From: Reyranella sp. CPCC 100927
GTDB taxonomy: Bacteria; Pseudomonadota; Alphaproteobacteria; Reyranellales; Reyranellaceae
Assembly (NCBI RefSeq): GCF_007859315.1
Contig: NZ_VOHA01000009.1
Coordinates: forward strand, 124,001-188,000
Reading direction: 5' to 3'
DNA length: 64,000 nt
Below the pieces are notes generated by a model that was not told where the DNA came from, made no database searches, and saw nothing but the letters and a program-made list of their open reading frames with translations. This document shows, in pieces, positions 16,661 to 25,049 of this stretch. A program made the translations under genes and the position numbers. Each line of letters starts with the position of its first letter. Position 1 is the stretch's first letter.

Positions 16661-18097
16661 ATGAGCTTGGTTGATCGTCACGGGCTATGGAACGCCGCGC
16701 AGGTCGAGGCGGCGATCGAGGTCGAGCGGCAGATCCGGGCCGAGGAGCTGGAGGTCGTGCGGCTGTCGTTCGCCGACCAGCACGGCATCCTGCGCGGCAA
16801 GTCGGTGATCGGCGCCGACGCCGTGGGCGTGATGCGCGATGGCTGTGCCGTCACGTCGACCCTGTTGGCGAAGGATACCGCGCACCGCACGGTGTTCCCG
16901 GTGTTCACGGCGGGCGGCGGCTTCGGCATGCGTGAGATGGAGGGCGCCGCCGACGTGGTGATGGTGGCCGATCCGACGACGTTTCGCGTACTGCCCTGGG
17001 CACCCAAGACCGGCTGGGTCCTGTGCGATCTCTACTTTGCCGATGGCCGCCCGGTGCCGTTCTCGACCCGGCATCTCTATCGTTCCGTGCTCGACCGCCT
17101 CACCGCCGCCGGCTACGACTTCATGGCCGGACTGGAAGTCGAGTTCCACGTCTTCAAACTGCTCGACCCGCGTTTGCGGCCCACCGACTCCGGACAGCCG
17201 GGTGAGCCGCCCGAAGTGGCGCTGCTGACGCAGGGCTACCAGTATCTCACCGAGCTGCGCTACGACCAGTTCGACCCGGTGTTCGACATCCTGCGGCGCG
17301 ACGTGATGGCGCTGGGCCTGAAGCTGCGCAGCATCGAGCTGGAGTACGGCCCCAGCCAGTGCGAGTTCACCTTCCATCCCGGCATCGGGCTGGAGCCGGC
17401 CGACACGATGGTGCTGTTGCGCAACGCGGTGAAGCAGATCGCGCGACGCCATGGCTATCACGCCAGCTTCATGTGCCGGCCGCGCATTCCCAATGTGATG
17501 TCAAGCGGCTGGCACCTGCACCAGTCCTTGCGCGATCGCCAGAGCGGCGCCAACGCGTTCGTCTCGCACGACGAACGGAGTGACCTGTCGCCGACGGCCC
17601 GGCACTGGCTCGGCGGGCTTCTCGCGCATGCCCGCGCGGCGGCGGCCTTCGCAACGCCGACATTGAACGGCTACAAGCGCTTCCGGCCCTATTCGCTGGC
17701 GCCCGATCGCGCCATCTGGGGGCGCGACAACCGCGGCGTCATGGTGCGCACCCTGGGCATGGCCGGCGATCCGGCGACCCGGCTCGAGAACCGCGTCGGC
17801 GAGCCGGCGGCCAATCCCTATCTCTACATGGCATCGCAGGTGCTGGCCGGCCTCGACGGGCTGAAACGCAAGCTCGACCCGGGGCCGTCGGCTGACACGC
17901 CGTATGAGGCCGACGCCGAACTGCTGCCAAAATCGCTGGGCGAGGCGGTCGCCGCGTTGCGCGCCGACGCCTGCTTCCGCGAAGGGCTGGGTGCGGGATT
18001 CATCGACTATTACGCGCGCATCAAGGAGGCCGAGGTCGCCCGCTTCCAGGCCGAGGTCACGGAGTGGGAGCAGCGCGAGTATTTCGAGCTGTTCTGA
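16661..18097 (+). CDS. Glutamine-synthetase-family ligase (gamma-glutamyl ligase type)
   Basis: 478 residues with the GS N-terminal beta-grasp domain and catalytic domain. Visible landmarks are GLEVEFHVFKL (metal Glu), ELEYGPSQCEFTF, SGWHLHQSL (the His/ATP region), NGYKRFRPYSLAPDRA and RLENRVGEPAANPYLYMA (substrate Arg and metal Glu). It lacks the NNRS-type features of a dedicated GlnA and resembles PuuA/GlnT/AtdA1-like enzymes that join glutamate to amines. Its place next to a Rieske oxygenase and a PobR-type regulator recalls aniline-type pathways, in which an amine is first gamma-glutamylated. True glutamine synthesis is not excluded. Confidence 0.8.
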   Translation: MSLVDRHGLWNAAQVEAAIEVERQIRAEELEVVRLSFADQHGILRGKSVIGADAVGVMRDGCAVTSTLLAKDTAHRTVFPVFTAGGGFGMREMEGAADVVMVADPTTFRVLPWAPKTGWVLCDLYFADGRPVPFSTRHLYRSVLDRLTAAGYDFMAGLEVEFHVFKLLDPRLRPTDSGQPGEPPEVALLTQGYQYLTELRYDQFDPVFDILRRDVMALGLKLRSIELEYGPSQCEFTFHPGIGLEPADTMVLLRNAVKQIARRHGYHASFMCRPRIPNVMSSGWHLHQSLRDRQSGANAFVSHDERSDLSPTARHWLGGLLAHARAAAAFATPTLNGYKRFRPYSLAPDRAIWGRDNRGVMVRTLGMAGDPATRLENRVGEPAANPYLYMASQVLAGLDGLKRKLDPGPSADTPYEADAELLPKSLGEAVAALRADACFREGLGAGFIDYYARIKEAEVARFQAEVTEWEQREYFELF

Positions 18098-18140
18098 GGG
18101 GTCCTGTCATCCCGACAGCCTGTGATGTTATGGGCCCACG

Positions 18141-18332
18141 CTGTCATCCCGAGCGTAGCGAGGGATCTTTTTCGGCCGCGAACGGCCCAGAAACTGCCGA
18201 AAGATTCCTCGCTACGCTCGGAATGACAGCGCGAAGCGATAAAGATCACATCCTCCGAGCGCAGCGAGGGATCTCCTGAGAAAATGCACGTGCGCCTGGC
18301 CGCAGGAGATCCCTCGCTGCGCTCGGGATGAC
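18141..18332. repeat. Inverted repeat pairs B and C, ATCCCGAGCG...GAGGGATC family
   Basis: Two further pairs stand in tandem in the 326-bp spacer between the GS-like gene and argS. Pair B is 18141-18176 with 18196-18229; pair C is 18249-18278 with 18303-18332. All arms share the GAGCG(C/T)AGCGAGGGATC core seen at 8.67 and 21.16 kb. No separate gene is supported here; a longer argS reading frame runs through pair C but is artefactual. Confidence 0.85.
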
Positions 18333-18423
18333 GCCGTGTCATACGTGCGGCGCCACAGTGGTTGCCAGAACACCGCCGGCCGCGCTAAGGCCGGGGCGTG
18401 TGCGCCTTTTGCCCTGGGACGTC

Positions 18424-20175
18424 ATGAACCTGTTCCGCCATATCGCCGACGAAATCACTGCCGCGCTGCGGGCCATGGAGGCTGCCGGCGAGCTGCCATC
18501 AGGGCTCGATTTCTCCGCCATCACGGCCGAGCCGCCGCGCGATGCCAGCCACGGCGACATCGCGACCAACGCGGCCATGGTGCTGGCCAAGGGCGCCAGG
18601 AAGAAGCCGCGCGAGATCGCCGATGCGCTGGTGGCCCGCCTGCGTCAGGTCGCCCATGTGACCGAGGCGTCGGTCGCCGGACCTGGCTTCATCAACCTGC
18701 GCCTGGCTGATGATTTCTGGCGCGCCCGCCTGGCCGATGTGCTCAAGGCCGGCGCCGCCTATGGCGACAGCACGCTGGGCAAGGGCACGCCGGTGAATGT
18801 TGAATATGTGTCGGCCAACCCGACCGGGCCGCTGCATGTCGCGCATGCGCGCGGTGCCGTCGTCGGCGATGCGCTGTCCAACCTGCTGGGCAAGGCGGGC
18901 TACGCCGTCACCAAGGAATACTACATCAACGACGCCGGCGCGCAGGTCGACACCCTGGGACGCTCGACCTACCTGCGCTACCAGGAGGCGCTCGGCCTGC
19001 CCATCGGCGCGATCCCCGAAGGCCTGTATCCGGGCGAGTACCTCAAGGACGTCGGCCGCAAGCTGGCGGCGCGCGACGGCCAGAAATGGCTGAACCAGCC
19101 GGAAGATGTCTGGCTGCCGGCCGCGCGATCCTTCGCCATCGACGAGCTGATGGACTCGATCCGCGCCGATCTCGATGCCATGGGCGTGCACATGGACGTC
19201 TTCACGTCCGAACGGGCGCTGGTGGAAAGCGGTGCGGTCGATGCGGCGTTCAAGGCGCTGTCGGATGCGGGGTTGATCTACCAGGGCAGGCTCGAGCCAC
19301 CCAAAGGCCAGAAACCCGACGACTGGGAAGATCGCGAACAGACACTCTTCCGCTCGACGCAGTTCGGCGACGATGTCGATCGGCCGCTGAAGAAGTCGGA
19401 CGGGTCGTGGACCTACTTCGCCAACGACATCGCCAATCACTACGACAAGTTCCGTCGCGGCTCCGCCGAGATGATCGATGTCTGGGGCGCCGACCACGGC
19501 GGCTACGTCAAGCGCCAGCAGGCGGCGGTGAAGGCCATCACCGCCGGCAAGGGCGCGCTCGACGTCAAGCTCTGCCAGCTGGTGCGCATCCTGAAGGGCG
19601 GCGAACTGGTGCGCATGTCCAAGCGCGCCGGCACGTTCGTCACCCTGCGCGACCTGCTCGACGAGGTCGGGCCCGATGTCGTGCGCTTCACCATGCTGAC
19701 GCGCAAGAACGACGCACCGTTCGACTTCGACCTCGAGAAGGCGACCGAGCAGTCGCGCGACAACCCGGTCTGGTACGTGCAGTACGCCCATGCGCGCACG
19801 CGCTCGGTGCTGCGCCAGGCCGCCGCAGCCGGTTTCGATCAGCTCGATGCAGCAACCCTGGCGGTCGCGCCGCACGGCCGGCTGGTCGATGCCGGCGAAC
19901 TGGCGCTGATCAAGCTGCTGGCCCAGTGGCCGCGACAGGTCGAGGCGGCGGCCCAGGCGCATGAGCCGCACCGCATCGCCTTCTATCTCTACGAGCTTGC
20001 CTCGCAGTTCCATGCCCACTGGAACCGCGGCAAGGAGGACAGCAGCCTGCGGTTCGTGGTCGAGGCTGACCGCGACCTCACATTGTCACGCATCGCATTG
20101 GTGCAAGCTGTTGGTTTTGTGATACAATCTGGACTTGGAATCTTCGGCGTCCCCCCTGCCGAGGAAATGAGATAA
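18424..20175 (+). CDS. argS: Arginyl-tRNA synthetase
   Basis: 583 residues, class I aminoacyl-tRNA synthetase. It has the N-terminal additional domain, the first signature as HVAH in [16 protein letters not shown], and a KMSK-like [14 protein letters not shown]. The C-terminal DALR anticodon-binding region ends with [19 protein letters not shown] start it at ATG 18424 ([15 protein letters not shown]); upstream in-frame codons fall within repeat pair C. The SPOR gene begins 6 bases after its stop, so the argS-SPOR-nagZ-scpAB order of Alphaproteobacteria resumes here. Confidence 0.95.
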   Translation: MNLFRHIADEITAALRAMEAAGELPSGLDFSAITAEPPRDASHGDIATNAAMVLAKGARKKPREIADALVARLRQVAHVTEASVAGPGFINLRLADDFWRARLADVLKAGAAYGDSTLGKGTPVNVEYVSANPTGPLHVAHARGAVVGDALSNLLGKAGYAVTKEYYINDAGAQVDTLGRSTYLRYQEALGLPIGAIPEGLYPGEYLKDVGRKLAARDGQKWLNQPEDVWLPAARSFAIDELMDSIRADLDAMGVHMDVFTSERALVESGAVDAAFKALSDAGLIYQGRLEPPKGQKPDDWEDREQTLFRSTQFGDDVDRPLKKSDGSWTYFANDIANHYDKFRRGSAEMIDVWGADHGGYVKRQQAAVKAITAGKGALDVKLCQLVRILKGGELVRMSKRAGTFVTLRDLLDEVGPDVVRFTMLTRKNDAPFDFDLEKATEQSRDNPVWYVQYAHARTRSVLRQAAAAGFDQLDAATLAVAPHGRLVDAGELALIKLLAQWPRQVEAAAQAHEPHRIAFYLYELASQFHAHWNRGKEDSSLRFVVEADRDLTLSRIALVQAVGFVIQSGLGIFGVPPAEEMR

Positions 20176-20181
20176 GAAACC

Positions 20182-21141
20182 ATGTTCCAGCGTACCCCGC
20201 TGCCGGCTGGCGGGCCTGTTGTGTACCACCCCGGACAAGCCGAGCCGGCGTGGCAGCCCGAACCGGCGGTTCGCACCCTCTCGCTCGATGACATCGCGGC
20301 CCAGCAGACCGGCGAGGAATCGCCGTCGCTGCTGTACCGCGTCAACCAGCGCCGCGGCACCATCGTGACCGTCATGGTGACGATCGCGGCCCTGTCCAGC
20401 TTCGGCGGCACGGTCTACTGGGCGCACAAGCAGGATATCGAGCGCGGCGGGCCGGGATTGCCGATCCCGACGGTCAGGCCGGCGGACGGGCCGGCCAAGG
20501 TCAAGCCGGACGATCCCAAGGGGCAACAGATTCCGAACCAGGACGTGGACGCCTATCGGCGTGTCGATCCCAATGCGGTGCCGTTGCCGCCGGAACGGCT
20601 GATGCCGCCGCCGGCGACGCCGCGGATGCCGACGACGGCCGCGCCGACGCCGCCGTCGGAGCCGAGCCCGCCCGCGTCGACGCCGCCCTCGACCGCAACG
20701 CCGCCCAGCACGACGGCGGGCACGCAACCCACCCCGACCCCGATACCGACTCCGGCAGCCACGCCGCCGGCGCCGCCGCCCACGGCCAGCACCGCGCCGG
20801 ATCCGGCCGTACAGCAGCCCAAGATCAGCGACACCGGCGGTGGCCCGTCGATCGGCTCCATCGTGGATGGCCTCAACGGTCCGGCGGCCGGTGGTGGTTA
20901 TCGCATCCAGGTCGCCTCCGAGCGGTCGGAGGACACGGCCAAGGCCACCTGGGCGCGGCTGCAAAAGGCCAACGGCGATGTGCTGGGCAGCCTGCGCATG
21001 CAGTCGGCACGGGCCGACCTCGGCGACAAGGGGATCTGGTATCGCGTGCAGGCCGGTCCGCTGGAAGAGAGGCAGGCCAAGGACACCTGCGCCAAGCTCA
21101 AGAACCGCAACGTCGGCTGCGTGCTGCTGCCGCCGCGATAG
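20182..21141 (+). CDS. SPOR-domain envelope protein
   Basis: 319 residues. A cytosolic N-terminus of about 55 residues, one membrane helix at about 60-80 (GTIVTVMVTIAALSSFGGTV), a long Pro/Thr/Ala-rich linker (about 110-215) and a C-terminal SPOR domain (GGGYRIQVASERSEDTAKAT to CAKLKNRNVGCVLLPP). SPOR domains bind denuded glycan strands at division sites. The position between argS and nagZ is the conserved alphaproteobacterial one. Confidence 0.88.
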   Translation: MFQRTPLPAGGPVVYHPGQAEPAWQPEPAVRTLSLDDIAAQQTGEESPSLLYRVNQRRGTIVTVMVTIAALSSFGGTVYWAHKQDIERGGPGLPIPTVRPADGPAKVKPDDPKGQQIPNQDVDAYRRVDPNAVPLPPERLMPPPATPRMPTTAAPTPPSEPSPPASTPPSTATPPSTTAGTQPTPTPIPTPAATPPAPPPTASTAPDPAVQQPKISDTGGGPSIGSIVDGLNGPAAGGGYRIQVASERSEDTAKATWARLQKANGDVLGSLRMQSARADLGDKGIWYRVQAGPLEERQAKDTCAKLKNRNVGCVLLPPR

Positions 21142-21155
21142 GCGAGGCCATGCAT

Positions 21156-21240
21156 GTCATCCCGAGCGCAGCGAGGGATCTCCCGCGAATGGCGTAACGT
21201 GCGTCCCACGCAGGAGATCCCTCGCTGCGCTCGGGATGAC
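21156..21240. repeat. Inverted repeat pair D, ATCCCGAGCG...GAGGGATC family
   Basis: Perfect 27-bp inverted arms at 21156-21182 and 21214-21240 with a 31-nt loop, in the spacer between the SPOR gene and nagZ. It is the fourth pair of this family within 12.6 kb and the only one inside the argS-scpB block. Confidence 0.9.
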
Positions 21241-21262
21241 GGTGATTGCGGATAGGGCTGTC

Positions 21263-22294
21263 ATGACGACGACTGCGGTGATTTTTGGCTGTGAAGGCCA
21301 GCGCCTGTCGGCTGCGGAGCGCGCTTTTTTCCGCGATGCCGATCCGCTGGGCTTCATCCTGTTCAAGCGCAACGTTGCCGCGCCCGACCAGGTGCGCGCG
21401 CTGACACGCGACCTGCGCGATTGTGTCGGTCGGGCCGATGCGCCCGTGCTGATCGATCAGGAGGGTGGCCGTGTCGCACGTCTGAAGCCGCCATACTGGC
21501 GGGTCGCGCCGCCGGCGGCGCTGTTCGGCGAACTCCACGCGCGCGATCCCGAGGCGGCGATCGAGGCGTCGCGCCTGAACGGCCGGCTCCTGGCGGCGGA
21601 CCTGACGCCGCTCGGCATCGATGTCGACTGCGCGCCGGTGCTCGACGTCCCGACCGCCGGTGCACACTCCGTCATCGGCGATCGCGCCTTCGCCACCACG
21701 CCGGCCACCGTTGCCGCCCTGGGGCGTGCCCAGGCCGACGGCCTGTTGGCCGGTGGCGTGATCCCCGTGATGAAGCATGTGCCGGGGCATGGCCGGGCGC
21801 ACGCCGACAGTCATTTCGAGCTTCCGGTCGTCGATGCCGGACGGGCCGAACTCGAGGCTTGCGACTTCGCGCCGTTCCGGGCGCTGGCCGACCTGCCGTG
21901 GGCGATGACGGCGCACGTGCTCTATCGCGCCCTCAACAGCAACCAGCCGGCGACGACGGCCGAGAGCGTGGTGCGCGAGGTCATCCGCGGCCATATCGGC
22001 TTCGACGGCCTGCTGGTCACCGACGACCTGTCGATGCAGGCGCTGGACGGCACCCACGCCGAGCGCACACGGGCCGGGCTCGCCGCCGGTTGTGATGTCG
22101 CGCTGCACTGCAACGGCGACATGGCGCAGATGCAGGAGATCGCGGCGGTCGTTCCGGCGCTCACGCCGGCGGCGCAGGCGCGCGTGGCGCGCGCCGACCG
22201 GCAGCGCCAGGCCGCGGCCGACGGTGCCGACGCCGACACCCTGGAGCGCATGCGCCGCCGCCTGGCGGCGCTGCTGGATCGTCCGGTGGCATAG
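21263..22294 (+). CDS. nagZ: Beta-N-acetylhexosaminidase
   Basis: 343 residues, glycoside hydrolase family 3, cytosolic. The GH3 NagZ signature is seen as KHVPGHGRAHADSH with the mobile catalytic His/Asp loop, and the nucleophile Asp lies in LLVTDDLSMQAL. DQEGGRVARLKPP is also typical. NagZ removes GlcNAc from anhydromuropeptides in wall recycling. ATG 21263 lies 22 bases after repeat pair D; the longer frame overlaps SPOR and the repeat and is rejected. Confidence 0.93.
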   Translation: MTTTAVIFGCEGQRLSAAERAFFRDADPLGFILFKRNVAAPDQVRALTRDLRDCVGRADAPVLIDQEGGRVARLKPPYWRVAPPAALFGELHARDPEAAIEASRLNGRLLAADLTPLGIDVDCAPVLDVPTAGAHSVIGDRAFATTPATVAALGRAQADGLLAGGVIPVMKHVPGHGRAHADSHFELPVVDAGRAELEACDFAPFRALADLPWAMTAHVLYRALNSNQPATTAESVVREVIRGHIGFDGLLVTDDLSMQALDGTHAERTRAGLAAGCDVALHCNGDMAQMQEIAAVVPALTPAAQARVARADRQRQAAADGADADTLERMRRRLAALLDRPVA

Positions 22295-22437
22295 GCGCCG
22301 CCTGGCCGAATCACCCAACACATTGTAACGACTGGCCTTTTACGTTAGGGGATTGGGGATAAGGCTGTCGCGAATCTGGTGGCGGTCCAGGGTTTCGATA
22401 GACTACATCTAGTAGTCATGACACGCGACGCGCCCTC

Positions 22438-23340
22438 ATGACCGACGCTGACGCTCCGCTGCCAACCGATCCTCCGGCCGACGCCGCGCCGGTCGCGGCC
22501 GAGTCGGCTCCGGCGGCTGGCGATACCAGCTTCGACAGCGGCCAGCCGGAGGTCATCGCACCGGGCGAAGGCGAGCTGATCCTCGACCTGGAAGGCTACG
22601 AGGGTCCGCTCGACATCCTGCTGGTCCTGGCACGCGAGCAGAAGGTCGACCTGCGGCGCATCTCGATGCTGGCGCTGGTCGACCAGTACCTGGCGTTCAT
22701 CGCCAGCGCCCGGCGCCTGCGGCTGGAGATCGCGGCCGATTACCTCGTGATGGCGGCATGGCTTGCCTACCTCAAGTCGCGCCTGCTGCTGCCGGAGCCG
22801 CCCAAGGACGAGGAGCCGAGCGGCGAGCAGATGGCGGAGGCGCTGCAGCGCCAGTTGCGCCTGCTCGAGGCCATGCAGGAGGCCGGGACGCGGCTGATGG
22901 CGCGGCCGCGCCTGGGTGTCGACACGTTCAACCGGGGCCAGCCCGAGGGCGTGCTGGTGGTGCGCAAGTCGCAGTGGCAGTTGCAGCTCTACGAGGTGCT
23001 CAAGGCCTACGGCGAGATCCACAAGCCCAAGAAGCCTGATTCCTATCACATCGCGGCGATGCAGTTCTTCTCGCCCGAGGAGGCGACCGAGCGGCTGTCG
23101 CGCATGCTGGGCATTGCCATCGACTGGGCATCGATCGCCACCTTCCTGCCGCCCGGACTCACCGATCCCATGAAGGTGCGGTCCGCCATCGCGGCCACTT
23201 TCGTGGCGTCGCTGCAGCTCACCAAGGATGGTCTCGTGCAGCTGCGCCAGACCGAGACCTTCGGCCCGATTTTCCTGCGCAAGCGCACCGAGGCGCGTGT
23301 CGATGACGATGACCGGCCGCAGCCGGCACCGGCGCCGTAA
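22438..23340 (+). CDS. scpA: Segregation and condensation protein A
   Basis: 300 residues. After a 40-residue Pro/Ala-rich acidic leader comes the ScpA/kleisin N-terminal motif LDLEGYEGPLDILLVLAREQ, then DLRRISMLALVDQYL and a C-terminal winged helix (SLQLTKDGLVQLRQ). ScpA bridges SMC heads with ScpB for chromosome segregation. scpB starts 12 bases downstream. A small palindrome (GACTAC-GTAGTC, 22401-22417) lies just upstream of the start. Confidence 0.95.
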   Translation: MTDADAPLPTDPPADAAPVAAESAPAAGDTSFDSGQPEVIAPGEGELILDLEGYEGPLDILLVLAREQKVDLRRISMLALVDQYLAFIASARRLRLEIAADYLVMAAWLAYLKSRLLLPEPPKDEEPSGEQMAEALQRQLRLLEAMQEAGTRLMARPRLGVDTFNRGQPEGVLVVRKSQWQLQLYEVLKAYGEIHKPKKPDSYHIAAMQFFSPEEATERLSRMLGIAIDWASIATFLPPGLTDPMKVRSAIAATFVASLQLTKDGLVQLRQTETFGPIFLRKRTEARVDDDDRPQPAPAP

Positions 23341-23352
23341 GGGAATGGACGC

Positions 23353-24225
23353 ATGACGGACACCATCGACGACAACAACAATGCCCTCCAGGCCCCGGCG
23401 GCCGAGGACGAGGCGGCCCAGGCAGCGGCATCCGAGGCCGCGGAAGACGAGGTGACGGAGACCCCGGCGCCCGACGCTGCCGAGGATGAGGGCACGGAGA
23501 CTCCGGACCACGACCCCGCCGAGGATGAGGTGGTGGAGTCCGCGGCGCCTGAAGCCGTGGAGCCATCGCCCGAGGATCGCCATGCGCACAACCTGCGGCT
23601 GGTCGAGGCGCTGATCTTTGCGTCGGCCAACACGCTGAGCCTCGATGCGCTGGCCGATCGCCTGCCGCCCGACACCGACGTCGAAGCGCTGCTGGCCGAA
23701 CTCGCCGAGCATTACGCCGCGCGCGGCGTCAACCTGGTGAAGGTGGCGGGCGGCTACGGCTTCCGGACGGCACCCGATCTGGCGCAGCGGCTGAAGATCG
23801 AGCAGCCGATCAATCGCAAGCTCTCGCGCGCCGCGGTGGAGACGCTCGCCATCGTGGCCTACCACCAGCCGGTGACGCGGGCCGAGATCGAGCAGATCCG
23901 CGGCGTGGGCCTGAGCAAGGGAACGCTGGATTTCCTGTTCGAGCAGAACTGGATCCTGCCCATGGGACGCCGGCGGGCGCCCGGCAAGCCGGTGACGTGG
24001 GGCACCACGCCGTTTTTCCTGGAGCATTTCGGGCTGAGCGCGCTGGAGGACCTGCCGGGCCACGACGAACTGAAAGCCGCTGGCCTGCTCGACGCCCGGG
24101 CCGAGGTCTCGATCTATCGGCCCGAGGAAGCGGACCTGCCGCTGGAAGACGACGAGGACACGACGGAGCCGCTTGACACCGGCGCCGACGAGAGCCCGCC
24201 CAAGGAGACGCAGGCGGCGGAGTAG
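23353..24225 (+). CDS. scpB: Segregation and condensation protein B with acidic repeat leader
   Basis: 290 residues. The ScpB core (about 78-235) has two winged helices with AHNLRLVEALIFASA, LSRAAVETLAIVAYHQPVTR and EIEQIRGVGLSKGTLDFL. Unusually, about 75 N-terminal residues are an acidic low-complexity leader built from repeats of the type AEDEVTETPAPDA / AEDEGTETPDHDP / AEDEVVESAAPEA, and the C-terminus is again acidic. ScpB dimers regulate SMC-kleisin. In many Alphaproteobacteria tatA follows directly; here it is 23 kb away. Confidence 0.95.
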   Translation: MTDTIDDNNNALQAPAAEDEAAQAAASEAAEDEVTETPAPDAAEDEGTETPDHDPAEDEVVESAAPEAVEPSPEDRHAHNLRLVEALIFASANTLSLDALADRLPPDTDVEALLAELAEHYAARGVNLVKVAGGYGFRTAPDLAQRLKIEQPINRKLSRAAVETLAIVAYHQPVTRAEIEQIRGVGLSKGTLDFLFEQNWILPMGRRRAPGKPVTWGTTPFFLEHFGLSALEDLPGHDELKAAGLLDARAEVSIYRPEEADLPLEDDEDTTEPLDTGADESPPKETQAAE

Positions 24226-24234
24226 TCCTGGCCA

Positions 24235-24945
24235 CTACAGGGCGCGGACATCGATATTCAGCAATTTGCGCAAGCCGCGGTCTCCGGCATCGGTGACGCG
24301 CATCACGCGGTTCTGGCGGTCTCTGGATAGCCACGCCATCTCCACCAGTCGCTGCATCAGGCGCACGCCCAACAGGCCGCCGACGTGGTGTCGGCGTTCC
24401 GTCCAGTCGAGGCAACGCCGCGCCAGCCCCCGCCGCGTCGGCTTGATGGCCGCGACGTCCAGGCCAAGGGCTGTGAACCACCCCGCGCCGTGCTTGCTGA
24501 TGTCGTACAGCTTCAGCGCGGCCGGCTGATCGGGCGCCGTGATGAGGATTTGGCGGGTCTCGAGTTCCTGCGCCAGTGTGACACCCAGGCGGCCGGCGAG
24601 ATGATCATAGCAGCGGCGCGCCAGGCAGAACGCATGCTGCTGCGGCAGTCGTGGTTGGCGCAGCGGGCGCGGCGGTCCGCCCAATGCCGCGAGCGCCTCC
24701 AGGACGGTGGCGACTTGCACATCCGCCAGCCGGTAGTAGCGGTGCCGGCCTTCGCGCTCGACCGCCAGCAGGCCACCCTCGATCAGCTGCACCAGGTGAT
24801 TGCTGGCGGCCTGTGCCGTCAGGCCGGCGATGTACGCCAGCTCGCCGGCCGGCAGCGCGCGCCCATCGATGAGCGCCATCAGCATGGCGGCACGCCCCGG
24901 CTCTCCGATCAGGGCGGCGGCCTGTGCGATTCCCGAGTCCAACAT
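24235..24945 (-). CDS. ArsR-family transcriptional regulator
   Basis: 236 residues: an N-terminal ArsR winged helix (MLMALIDGRALPAGELAYIA, LTAQAASNHLVQLIEGGLL, GRHRYYRLA wing) and a C-terminal region with CYDHLAGRLG, typical of longer ArsR relatives. Start ATG 24945 follows GGAGG by 6 bases; the longer frame would run through the operator. It is divergent from an MFS exporter, and the intergenic palindrome at 24994-25021 is its likely binding site. The inducer is unknown. Confidence 0.88.
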   Translation of the reverse strand: MLDSGIAQAAALIGEPGRAAMLMALIDGRALPAGELAYIAGLTAQAASNHLVQLIEGGLLAVEREGRHRYYRLADVQVATVLEALAALGGPPRPLRQPRLPQQHAFCLARRCYDHLAGRLGVTLAQELETRQILITAPDQPAALKLYDISKHGAGWFTALGLDVAAIKPTRRGLARRCLDWTERRHHVGGLLGVRLMQRLVEMAWLSRDRQNRVMRVTDAGDRGLRKLLNIDVRAL

Positions 24946-24993
24946 GGTGCCTCCATTGGCGTGCGTACCGTGAAGGTAACGCCATTCCGCGGT

Positions 24994-25021
24994 CGATGTT
25001 TCAGTCGATACTGAAACATCG
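24994..25021. promoter_or_regulatory. 28-bp operator palindrome between ArsR regulator and MFS exporter
   Basis: Perfect 12-bp arms (24994-25005 and 25010-25021, half site CGATGTTTCAGT) around a 4-nt centre. It lies 48 bases before the regulator start and 28 bases before the exporter start, a natural position for repressing both divergent promoters. Confidence 0.8.
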
Positions 25022-25049
25022 GCCAGGCGCGGCTCCGTATCTTGGAGGC

